Under the pieces are notes generated by a model. That model had not been told where the DNA came from and searched no databases. It was given only the letters and a program-made list of their open reading frames with translations. Positions 1 through 5,179 of a stretch of 5,179 nucleotides of DNA are shown here, in pieces. The stretch comes from Flectobacillus sp. (lineage in GTDB: Bacteria; Bacteroidota; Bacteroidia; Cytophagales; Spirosomataceae): assembly GCA_029865665.1 (NCBI GenBank), contig JARXAV010000083.1, positions 1 through 5,179 on the forward strand. Direction: 5' to 3'. A program made the position numbers and the translations under genes. How positions within the stretch are numbered: the first letter of the stretch is position 1; every line of letters starts with the position of its first letter.

Positions 1-1
1 A

Positions 2-1033
2 ATTTGGGCTACTTATGCCTCTACCAGTAAATTAGGCGATCATTATTACGACGGAAAGTCGCTGAAAACAGACGCTAATTTTTATGGAAAAGTATTCTAT
101 CAATTGACCGAAAAATTGAACGCTTTCCTTGACCTTCAATACCGTCAGGTGGACTACACGATTCAGGGAATTGATGATAACCGCTTATCAATCGCTCAGG
201 ATGCTCACTATAAATTCTTTAATCCCAAGTTCGGATTAACCTATCAGGTAAATAATAATTCGTCTCTTTATGCTTCATACAGCGTTGGTAACAAAGAGCC
301 TAACCGTTCTGATTTTATTGATAACGTAGGAAAAGCTCCTCAGTCCGAAAAATTACAAGATGTAGAACTAGGGTATAAAGTACAATCGGGTAAGGCTGCC
401 TTCGCCGTGAATGGATACTATATGAACTATACGAATCAGTTAGTATTGACAGGAAAATTAAACGACGTAGGTTCACCAATTAGAATTAACGTACCCGAAA
501 GCTACCGTTTGGGACTTGAATTGCAAGCAGGATTGCAGTTGGATAAGGCATGGAGAATCAACGCAAACTTGACCTTATCGAACAATAAGATTAAGAATTT
601 TACAGAACAAATTGCGATGTATGATGCTGATTTTAATTTTACGGAATACAAAGAAAATAAATTCCAATCGACAGATATTGCTTTTTCTCCTAACGTGATT
701 GCTGGAACACAAATCTTATTTACGCCTACTAAAGGCTTAGAGTTAGGGCTGTTGTCTAAATACGTAAGCAAGCAGTACATGGATAATACCACTAGCGAAG
801 GCCGTAAATTGAATGCGTATTTTACCAACGATCTTCGTGGAATTTATACCATCCAAACAAAAGGACTTCGTGAAATCTCGTTTAGCGTATTGGCAAACAA
901 TATTTTCAATACCCTTTATGAGTCAAATGGATATACTTATAGCTATTACTATACGACTGATAAAATCACCGAAAACTTTTATTATCCTCAAGCAGGCACC
1001 AATTTCATGGCAGGCATCAGCTTGAAGTTCTAA
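2..1033 (+). CDS. TonB-dependent outer-membrane receptor, C-terminal part (5' end outside window)
   Basis: The reading frame is open from base 2 to the TAA at 1031-1033 and gives 343 residues with no start in the window. The in-frame TTG at 104 falls inside the barrel and is not a real start. The protein is the C-terminal half of a TonB-dependent receptor, a 22-strand outer-membrane barrel that imports ligands such as siderophore-iron, cobalamin or oligosaccharides using TonB/ExbBD energy. The sequence shows alternating aromatic/polar beta-strands (for example LYASYSVG near residues 88-96), the motif GNKEPNRSDF at about 96-105, which I recall from Bacteroidota receptors of this class, a YYPQAGTNF segment near the end, and a terminal Phe (ISLKF) of the kind recognised by the BAM machinery. 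The plug and any N-terminal domain lie upstream, so the ligand cannot be named. No break is seen. It converges on the cupin gene across a structured intergenic region. Confidence 0.93.
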   Translation: MWATYASTSKLGDHYYDGKSLKTDANFYGKVFYQLTEKLNAFLDLQYRQVDYTIQGIDDNRLSIAQDAHYKFFNPKFGLTYQVNNNSSLYASYSVGNKEPNRSDFIDNVGKAPQSEKLQDVELGYKVQSGKAAFAVNGYYMNYTNQLVLTGKLNDVGSPIRINVPESYRLGLELQAGLQLDKAWRINANLTLSNNKIKNFTEQIAMYDADFNFTEYKENKFQSTDIAFSPNVIAGTQILFTPTKGLELGLLSKYVSKQYMDNTTSEGRKLNAYFTNDLRGIYTIQTKGLREISFSVLANNIFNTLYESNGYTYSYYYTTDKITENFYYPQAGTNFMAGISLKF

Positions 1034-1062
1034 GATAAGTTCACCTCAAATTTGTTTACTAT

Positions 1063-1159
1063 AGAGAGAGGTGTGTAAAAAGTGTAAAGATTAAAGCATT
1101 GCTTTAGTACGAGTGCCTGTCGCTCGTAACTTTTCTACTTTTTACATAACCTCTTTTTT
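1063..1159 (+). terminator. Large branched hairpin with T-run after the receptor gene; probable terminator or structured RNA
   Basis: Hand folding gives a long basal stem. Bases 1068-1072 (gaggt) pair with 1149-1153 (acctc). After a small internal loop, 1075-1083 (gtaaaaagt) pair perfectly with 1137-1145 (actttttac). Weaker A-T and G-U pairs extend the stem both ways. Two hairpins sit inside: 1092-1097/1101-1106 (taaagc-att-gcttta) and 1108-1113/1123-1128 (tacgag/ctcgta, 9-base loop). Few bases are left unpaired, so the whole resembles a three-way junction. The 3' arm is followed directly by six T (1154-1159), as in an intrinsic terminator, 30 bp past the receptor stop codon. Termination of the receptor transcript is the simplest reading, but the branching is more elaborate than a terminator needs. 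A folded small RNA or a short palindromic repeat element is also possible. Confidence 0.5.
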
Positions 1160-1186
1160 ATCTAGTAAGTAAGTGAAGGGTGAATC

Positions 1187-1242
1187 GCTACTCTTGAAGC
1201 AAAAGGCCCTAGTTTTGTGGGCGACATTAGTAGCATAGGGCT
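1187..1242 (+). other. Potential pseudoknot-forming intergenic sequence, function unknown
   Basis: Three sets of complementary segments interlock. Bases 1187-1192 (gctact) match 1229-1234 (agtagc). Bases 1200-1204 (caaaa) match 1213-1217 (ttttg), closing a small hairpin. The hairpin loop segment 1206-1211 (gcccta) matches 1236-1241 (tagggc), which lies just outside the first stem. The third pairing crosses the first, so together they would form a pseudoknot in RNA of the plus strand. I do not recognise a known riboswitch or ribozyme, and chance complementarity cannot be excluded. No coding frame of note crosses it. Confidence 0.25.
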
Positions 1243-1257
1243 GGATTATGTTTAAAC

Positions 1258-1295
1258 AATAAGAGGGATTTTCTGATATGAAAATCCCTCTTATT
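1258..1295. terminator. Intergenic hairpin, probable bidirectional terminator between convergent genes
   Basis: A perfect 15-bp inverted repeat, 1258-1272 against 1281-1295 (core aagaggg/ccctctt), encloses an 8-base loop. It ends 8 bp from the stop codon of the minus-strand cupin gene. Its outer pairs are A/T rich, so T residues sit at the 3' arm when read from either side. On the plus strand it is followed by ttatggtttta, and on the minus strand by tgtttaaac, so neither flank is a classic long T-tract. Position and perfect symmetry suit a terminator shared by the cupin gene (-) and anything reading through from the receptor side (+). Confidence 0.75.
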
Positions 1296-1303
1296 TTATG
1301 GTT

Positions 1304-1825
1304 TTATCTACCAAAATCATCTTGAACACGAACAATATCGTCTTCGTCTGATGGGTTTTCTGGGTCAGTATGTTGCCAAATTTCAGCGACAACACCCCAG
1401 CTTTCTAAACCAATTAAACGGTGACGTTCGCCTTTTTCTAGTTGAATGAAGCTACCTGATTCATACGCTGGTACATCTTCGCCTTCTGCGTCTGTAGCAG
1501 ATGTTTTAACACCTACTGTTGTGCCTGCAATTACTTTCCATATTTCAGCACGACGGAAGTGATATTGCCACGAAAGGCGTTTTTCTGGAGCAACGACCAA
1601 AATTTTTGGACTCAATTTATTGGTAATCTGAATGTCAGACATTTCTAAATGAGGAAAGTACAATTCTGCAAATTTTGGAGCTTGTGACTCGTCTAATACA
1701 AAAAAACCTCCCCACGGGCGAGTTTGATCTTGTTTGGCTACATTAAATCCTAAGTTGGCTAATTCAGAGGCAATCTGAGCAAAAACTTCTGATTTTTCTG
1801 TGTCTTTGTTAATCGCTAAGTTCAT
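1304..1825 (-). CDS. Cupin protein of the type II mannose-6-phosphate isomerase kind (sugar-phosphate isomerase-like)
   Basis: This 173-residue cytosolic protein has no signal peptide. After an N-terminal segment of about 35 residues comes RPWGGFFVLDE (36-46), the RPWG signature that opens the C-terminal isomerase domain of bifunctional PMI/GMP enzymes and stand-alone type II PMIs. The cupin core follows: LSWQYHFRRAEIWKVIAG (84-101) supplies the likely metal ligands Q87, H89 and E94, GERHRL (132-137) supplies H135, and the protein ends in SDEDDIVRVQDDFGR (159-173), the usual closing DDIVR...D.(F/Y)GR motif. Such proteins interconvert mannose-6-phosphate and fructose-6-phosphate or act on related sugar phosphates; some relatives are labelled phosphoheptose isomerase, so the substrate is open. 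Family members I recall read QxHHHR where this one reads QYHFRR, leaving the inferred ligand positions intact. The ATG at 1825 is preceded by only a weak purine stretch (ataaag). It lies 141 bp downstream of the nuclease gene on the same strand and has its own promoter-like box. Confidence 0.85.
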   Translation of the reverse strand: MNLAINKDTEKSEVFAQIASELANLGFNVAKQDQTRPWGGFFVLDESQAPKFAELYFPHLEMSDIQITNKLSPKILVVAPEKRLSWQYHFRRAEIWKVIAGTTVGVKTSATDAEGEDVPAYESGSFIQLEKGERHRLIGLESWGVVAEIWQHTDPENPSDEDDIVRVQDDFGR

Positions 1826-1896
1826 CTTTATAAGTTATTGATTGATTTGAACATTCGGAAACGAGTAAATTAAAAGCTATCTGTCTTTGATAAGTA

Positions 1897-1904
1897 CAAA
1901 AATA
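1897..1904 (-). promoter_or_regulatory. Putative Bacteroidota -7 promoter box of the cupin gene
   Basis: Read on the minus strand these bases are TATTTTTG, matching all fixed positions of the Bacteroidota -7 consensus TAnnTTTG. Transcription from it would start near 1890, leaving a leader of about 65 bases before the ATG at 1825. No convincing -33 TTG element is visible at the usual distance, so the call rests on one box and its position. It would let the cupin gene be expressed apart from the nuclease gene upstream. Confidence 0.45.
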
Positions 1905-1966
1905 AACCTTTTTACGTAGTTCTTTCTAAAATCGTTATTGTGATAGCTATCTTTTTAGTAAACGGT

Positions 1967-3367
1967 TTAATTTAGTACTACCAATTCGTGTAAAGCTGGA
2001 ATTTCAACAGCTAAATATCCTTCTGCTAGTAACTTCTCTCTAAAAATTTGCTGCGTTTCTAATTCTCCGTGTACGAGGAAAAGCTTTTTTACCTTGTTTT
2101 TGTCCTGACAAGACAGGTATTGAACCATTTCCTGATAGTCAGCATGTGCCGAAAAAGAGTCCATCACAGCTACTTCGGCACGAACATCGTATTCTTTTCC
2201 GAAGATTGTCACTTTCTTAGCCTGATTTTTTAACTGACCTCCCAAACTATCGGCTGTGGTGTAGCCTACTAATAAAACGCAACAGCGAACGTCTTCGATG
2301 TGATTGGCAATATGATGTTTGATTCTTCCTGCTTCTGCCATGCCCGAAGCCGAAATGATGATACACGGCTCGCTTGATTCGTTCAGTTTCTTAGAATCTT
2401 CTGTTGACGTGATGTAGTGTAAATTCGGGAAACCAAAGGCATCGCCATCGCCTTTTTCCAAATAAGCTAACACATCTGGATTGAAACATTCAGGATGTTG
2501 CTTCATCACTAGCGTTGCATTCACTGAAAGAGGCGAATCCACAAATACCTTTATTTTGGGGAGTTTTCCTTCCAGTTCTAATTGGTCAAGTGCATAAACT
2601 AATTCTTGAGTACGGTCAATTGAAAAGGCGGGAATAATTAATTTACCACGTTGTTGCACACAAACTCGTTGCACAATATCAAGTAAATGTCCTTTTACAT
2701 CTACTTCGGGTTCATGCAGTTTTGCTCCGTAAGTCGATTCGCAAATGATATAATCGGCCTGAGGAAATGCTTCGGGTGACTTTAAAATTTTATCATTCGG
2801 ACGACCAATATCACCAGAGAAAAACAGATGAATGTCTTTTTCTCCTTCTTTAATCGTTAATGAAATGGCAGCCGAACCTAAAATATGCCCGGTATCTGTG
2901 AAGAAAGCACTTACTTCTTCGCAGATGGCTATCGGTTCACGAAAATTGACAGCCACCATTTGGGAGATAGTTGCCTCTACGTCTTCTTGGGTATATAAAT
3001 TTTCAAGTAATTCTTCGCCTCGTTTTGCCCTTCTTTTATTAATTCGCTCAATATCGCTTTCCTGTATTCGAGCCGAATCGCCCAATAATAGACGAGCTAA
3101 ATCTTTGGTTGCTGAGGTACAAAAAATTTGTCCTTTGAAACCCTTCTGAACCAAACGAGGTAATAAACCCGTATGGTCGATATGAGCATGCGACAAAATT
3201 ACATAATCCAATTCAGCAGGGTCAAAACCAAATTGCTGATTTAGGTGATGGATGTTTAAGCCTTGAAAAAGTCCGCAATCCAATAAAATTTTAGTACCTT
3301 TTTCGGTAGTAATTAGGTGTTTAGAACCAGTAACCGTTTGGGCTGCTCCGTGAAATTGAAGTGTCAT
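1967..3367 (-). CDS. Metallo-beta-lactamase/beta-CASP RNA-processing nuclease (CPSF73/Ysh1-like)
   Basis: This 466-residue cytoplasmic enzyme is predicted to bind two zinc ions and cut RNA. Metallo-beta-lactamase elements are in order: the opening GAAQTVTGS (7-15), LLDCGLFQG (28-36), HAHIDH (60-65), the third-motif His in DTGHILGSA (H161) and the fourth-motif Asp in FSGDIGR (D186). The beta-CASP part follows: ESTYG (210-214), IPAFSIDRTQE (245-255), VDSPL (276-280), ISASGMAEAGRIKHH (338-352, H351), and SFSAHAD (404-410, H408), which begins the C-terminal RNA-specificity segment (LFLVHGE near 433). All expected catalytic residues are present. The length suits the bacterial CPSF73-like group; RNase J is longer and has a distinct C-terminal domain, so RNase J is less likely. 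The family acts as endo- and/or 5'-exonuclease on RNA, and the physiological target cannot be read here. The start ATG at 3367 gives the canonical MxLxFHGAA opening, with no clear Shine-Dalgarno. No terminator is seen before the cupin gene downstream. Confidence 0.93.
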   Translation of the reverse strand: MTLQFHGAAQTVTGSKHLITTEKGTKILLDCGLFQGLNIHHLNQQFGFDPAELDYVILSHAHIDHTGLLPRLVQKGFKGQIFCTSATKDLARLLLGDSARIQESDIERINKRRAKRGEELLENLYTQEDVEATISQMVAVNFREPIAICEEVSAFFTDTGHILGSAAISLTIKEGEKDIHLFFSGDIGRPNDKILKSPEAFPQADYIICESTYGAKLHEPEVDVKGHLLDIVQRVCVQQRGKLIIPAFSIDRTQELVYALDQLELEGKLPKIKVFVDSPLSVNATLVMKQHPECFNPDVLAYLEKGDGDAFGFPNLHYITSTEDSKKLNESSEPCIIISASGMAEAGRIKHHIANHIEDVRCCVLLVGYTTADSLGGQLKNQAKKVTIFGKEYDVRAEVAVMDSFSAHADYQEMVQYLSCQDKNKVKKLFLVHGELETQQIFREKLLAEGYLAVEIPALHELVVLN

Positions 3368-3405
3368 ATTGTTAGCTAATTAAGCGAATAAATGGCTGTT
3401 GAGAT

Positions 3406-3443
3406 AGTAATAAATAACCGACTCAATATTAGTTATTTTTACT
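3406..3443. repeat. Imperfect inverted repeat in the leader region of the nuclease gene
   Basis: The left arm 3406-3418 (agtaataaataac) and right arm 3432-3443 (gttatttttact) pair over 12 bp with one bulged T at 3411, around a 13-base loop. It lies 39-76 bp upstream of the nuclease start codon, so it could be a hairpin in that gene's 5' leader or a symmetric protein-binding site. The arms are almost all A/T, which lowers stability and raises the chance of coincidence. Confidence 0.4.
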
Positions 3444-3560
3444 GAGAAATTTATATAAAGATTTATTTATCAATTGTTTTGGTATAAATGTATCGTTTAT
3501 CCTCTTTGCTTAATTAACACTTATTAACAGCAAATAGTGTGATGGTTATTTTTAAACACG

Positions 3561-3568
3561 TAATTTCG
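3561..3568 (+). promoter_or_regulatory. Possible -7 promoter box of the second receptor gene
   Basis: TAATTTCG matches five of the six fixed bases of the Bacteroidota TAnnTTTG box and lies 40 bp upstream of the receptor ATG, implying a leader of about 30-35 bases. There is no clear -33 TTG partner. It is the best-placed candidate, but near matches of this quality are common in AT-rich DNA. Confidence 0.25.
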
Positions 3569-3608
3569 TCGTACTAAACTTAAATATCAAACACATCACC
3601 TCTTTCGT

Positions 3609-5179
3609 ATGAAACGAACCTTATTAAACCTCCTTGGGCTTTTTGCCTGTTTAGCTATTTTGTCCTCTTCTTTTGCTCAAAGTCCTGAGCGTTTTACCAT
3701 TAGCGGTTATGTAAAAGAGGAGGGAAGTGGCGAATTATTACCTGGTGTAAGTGTGTATGTAAAAGGGCAAACTATTGGCACGCAAACTAATAAGTATGGC
3801 TTTTATTCCATTAGCTTTAGTAAGTCAGAAGAACTGACCTTAGTGTATAGCTTTGTGGGGTATCAGCAAGTCTTAAAGACCTTAAAACCTCCTAAACGCT
3901 TAGAACTGAATGTGTCTTTGCAACCTCAATCGCAGGTCTTAGAGGAGGTCAAAGTCGTAAGTGATGCCTTTGAACAGCAAAAAGTATCGGAGACGGCTCA
4001 AATGTCTCAAATTTCTGTCCCTATTCAACAAATCAAGAGTATTCCCGCATTTTTAGGAGAAAAAGACGTACTCAAAGTATTGCAATTAATGCCCGGTGTT
4101 CAGAAAGGAAGGGAGGGTAATGCAGGAATTTATGTCCGTGGCGGAGGTCCAGACCAAAATTTACTGATTCTCGACGATGCTCCTGTCTATAATGCGTATC
4201 ACTTACTCGGTTTTTTCTCGGTTTTCAATGGAGATGCACTCAAAAGTGTGGAGTTAACCAAAGGAGGATTTCCTGCTCGTTTCGGAGGGCGTTTGTCGTC
4301 GGTAATTGAAATGCAGATGAAAGAGGGAAACCGTGAAAAATTGCGTGGAGAAGGTGGAATCGGTATTTTGTCGGCTCGTTTGGCTTTGGATGGGCCTTTA
4401 ACCAAAAATAAAAAAATGTCGTTTCTCTTTTCGGGAAGAAGAATGTACGGCGATTTGTTTTACCGCCCTTTTATCTCAAAAAATCAAGATGGAGGTTATT
4501 ATTTTTACGATGCTAACTTTAAAATTAACTATGATTTCGGTCAAAAGGATAAGCTCTATTTGAGTAGTTATTTAGGAAAAGATAAAGGTTTTGTCGAAGA
4601 TAATACCACGCCAGAAACAACCAAAGGGCAACTCTATTGGGGGAATTCTACGGCAACCTTGCGTTGGAATCACCTTTTTAGCGAGCGTCTATTTGCCAAT
4701 ACGTCTCTTATTTATAGCGATTACTTTTTTAACACTTACTTAGCAAAGAAAACCTATCAATACGATGCCAATAATCAAAAGTCTTTACGGAAATATGAAT
4801 TAGATTATCAGTCGGGTATTCGTGATATGGGTGTTAAGGTGGATATTGACTATCTACCTAATCCAGAGCATAGCCTAAAAATGGGTTTTCAAGTAACCAA
4901 TCACCGTTTTGTGCCTCGTTCTTTTTCGACGGTAGATATTGATTCGGCGGCTAATATTTTCTTGAATAAGCTCTCTATTGACCCTATTGATGCCGTAGAA
5001 ACAGGACTTTACCTAGAAGATACTTATCGTCCTTTAAGTAATCTGCGTATTAATGCGGGTTTGCGTTGGGCAACCTTTTCGTCGGGACAAGCCAGCTATG
5101 GAGGGTTAGAACCTCGGCTTTCTGTGGCATGGACACTTCCACGAGATTATGCCCTTAAAGCTTCGTATGCGACCATGAA
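3609..5179 (+). CDS. TonB-dependent receptor with carboxypeptidase-like regulatory domain, N-terminal part (3' end outside window)
   Basis: The frame is open from the ATG at 3609 to the right edge, giving 523 complete codons plus two bases with no stop. Residues 1-23 form a signal peptide (MKR, a hydrophobic core, then SSSFA before Q24). Residues about 31-105 are a carboxypeptidase-regulatory-like beta-sandwich: ISGYVKEEGSGELLPGVSVYVKG, then TNKYGFYSI and YSFVGYQ. The linker QVLEEVKVVSD (109-119) leads to the plug (about 138-236), with the motifs DVLKVLQLMPGVQ (153-165), YVRGGGPDQNLLILDDAPVYN (175-195) and GGFPARFGGRLSSVIE (219-234). The barrel begins after that; the window stops at SYATM, where the family usually continues into a conserved early-barrel segment. 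The role is TonB-driven import across the outer membrane, ligand unknown. Family proteins run to roughly 750-800 residues, so about a third is missing. It is a different subtype from the receptor at the left edge. No Shine-Dalgarno precedes the start. It is transcribed divergently from the nuclease gene. Confidence 0.93.
   Translation, partial: MKRTLLNLLGLFACLAILSSSFAQSPERFTISGYVKEEGSGELLPGVSVYVKGQTIGTQTNKYGFYSISFSKSEELTLVYSFVGYQQVLKTLKPPKRLELNVSLQPQSQVLEEVKVVSDAFEQQKVSETAQMSQISVPIQQIKSIPAFLGEKDVLKVLQLMPGVQKGREGNAGIYVRGGGPDQNLLILDDAPVYNAYHLLGFFSVFNGDALKSVELTKGGFPARFGGRLSSVIEMQMKEGNREKLRGEGGIGILSARLALDGPLTKNKKMSFLFSGRRMYGDLFYRPFISKNQDGGYYFYDANFKINYDFGQKDKLYLSSYLGKDKGFVEDNTTPETTKGQLYWGNSTATLRWNHLFSERLFANTSLIYSDYFFNTYLAKKTYQYDANNQKSLRKYELDYQSGIRDMGVKVDIDYLPNPEHSLKMGFQVTNHRFVPRSFSTVDIDSAANIFLNKLSIDPIDAVETGLYLEDTYRPLSNLRINAGLRWATFSSGQASYGGLEPRLSVAWTLPRDYALKASYATM

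Larger units (their letters stand above)
3368..3608. other. AT-rich divergent intergenic region between nuclease and second receptor
   Basis: These 241 bp hold the regulatory sequence for both the minus-strand nuclease and the plus-strand receptor. No coding frame or RNA gene is evident. No perfect TAnnTTTG box is found. The near matches (five of six fixed positions) are TAATTTCG on the plus strand at 3561-3568 and, on the minus strand, TACATTTA (3485-3492) and TAATATTG (3425-3432). An inverted repeat at 3406-3443 is listed separately. A second, looser one pairs 3376-3385 (ctaattaagc) with 3508-3517 (gcttaattaa), nine of ten bases, far apart and probably incidental in AT-rich DNA. Confidence 0.7.

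Noticed and set aside
104..106. TTG as the start codon of the left-edge receptor
   Set aside because: The frame is open to base 2 and the residues before it (YGKVFYQL) continue the beta-barrel pattern, so the gene simply enters the window from the left.
502..828. Open frame on the minus strand inside the first receptor, and another on the plus strand at 813-1025
   Set aside because: Both are shadows of the receptor reading frame; the translations show no domain or sensible composition.
1068..1153. Integron attC site or insertion-sequence remnant
   Set aside because: The long imperfect palindrome suggested it, but the end boxes do not fit RYYYAAC/GTTRRRY, no transposase or integrase gene is near, and no convincing target-site duplication is seen.
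1278..1325. Short ATG-started frame of 15 codons on the plus strand
   Set aside because: It begins in the loop of the intergenic hairpin and runs antisense into the cupin gene; no ribosome binding site or plausible peptide.
1942..1951. Palindrome gatagctatc between nuclease and cupin genes, with agctatct repeated at 1875-1882
   Set aside because: A 10-bp loopless palindrome cannot make a terminator hairpin, and an 8-base repeat is expected by chance; no operator can be supported.
2832..3149. Plus-strand open frame antisense to the nuclease gene
   Set aside because: It lies wholly over highly conserved nuclease sequence and has no recognisable protein features.
3594..3606. Anti-Shine-Dalgarno-like sequence (atcacctctttc) before the second receptor start, resembling the 16S rRNA 3' tail
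   Set aside because: The match is short, has the wrong sense to pair with 16S rRNA, and has no other rRNA sequence upstream; most likely coincidence.
3648..3650. Cys14 of the second receptor as a lipoprotein attachment site
   Set aside because: The residues before it (LFA) are a poor lipobox because of Phe, the hydrophobic core continues past it, and a good signal peptidase I site follows at A23/Q24.
4199..4405. Minus-strand open frame inside the second receptor
   Set aside because: It is antisense to the conserved plug region, and its Lys/Pro/Ser-rich translation is typical of a shadow frame.

Overview
The window looks like a piece of a Bacteroidota chromosome, most likely from the Cytophagales. 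The evidence is two TonB-dependent outer-membrane receptors of Bacteroidota type (one with an N-terminal carboxypeptidase-like regulatory domain), weak or absent Shine-Dalgarno sequences, moderately AT-rich DNA, and a TAnnTTTG-type promoter box. The genus cannot be fixed from this sequence.

Layout, left to right. (1) Bases 2-1033 (+) are the C-terminal 343 residues of a TonB-dependent receptor whose start lies outside the window. (2) Bases 1034-1303 carry no gene but are rich in secondary structure: a compact potential three-way-junction fold followed by a T-run (1063-1159), a potential pseudoknot (1187-1242) and a perfect 15-bp hairpin (1258-1295) between two convergent genes. (3) Bases 1304-1825 (-) encode a small cupin protein of the type II mannose-6-phosphate isomerase kind. 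(4) Bases 1967-3367 (-) encode a metallo-beta-lactamase/beta-CASP nuclease of the CPSF73/Ysh1-like class. (5) Bases 3368-3608 are an AT-rich divergent intergenic region. (6) From 3609 to the right edge (+) runs the N-terminal 523 residues of a second TonB-dependent receptor.

The two minus-strand genes may be partly co-transcribed: no terminator is visible between them, although the cupin gene also has a good promoter box of its own. The two receptors are independent units that flank this pair. They take up ligands at the outer membrane, while the nuclease and the cupin enzyme act in the cytoplasm, and nothing in the sequence ties the four genes into one pathway. The protein-coding content is ordinary housekeeping and uptake. 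The part most worth a second look is the structured intergenic DNA at 1034-1300. No CRISPR array, tRNA, rRNA, insertion sequence or defence gene was seen.
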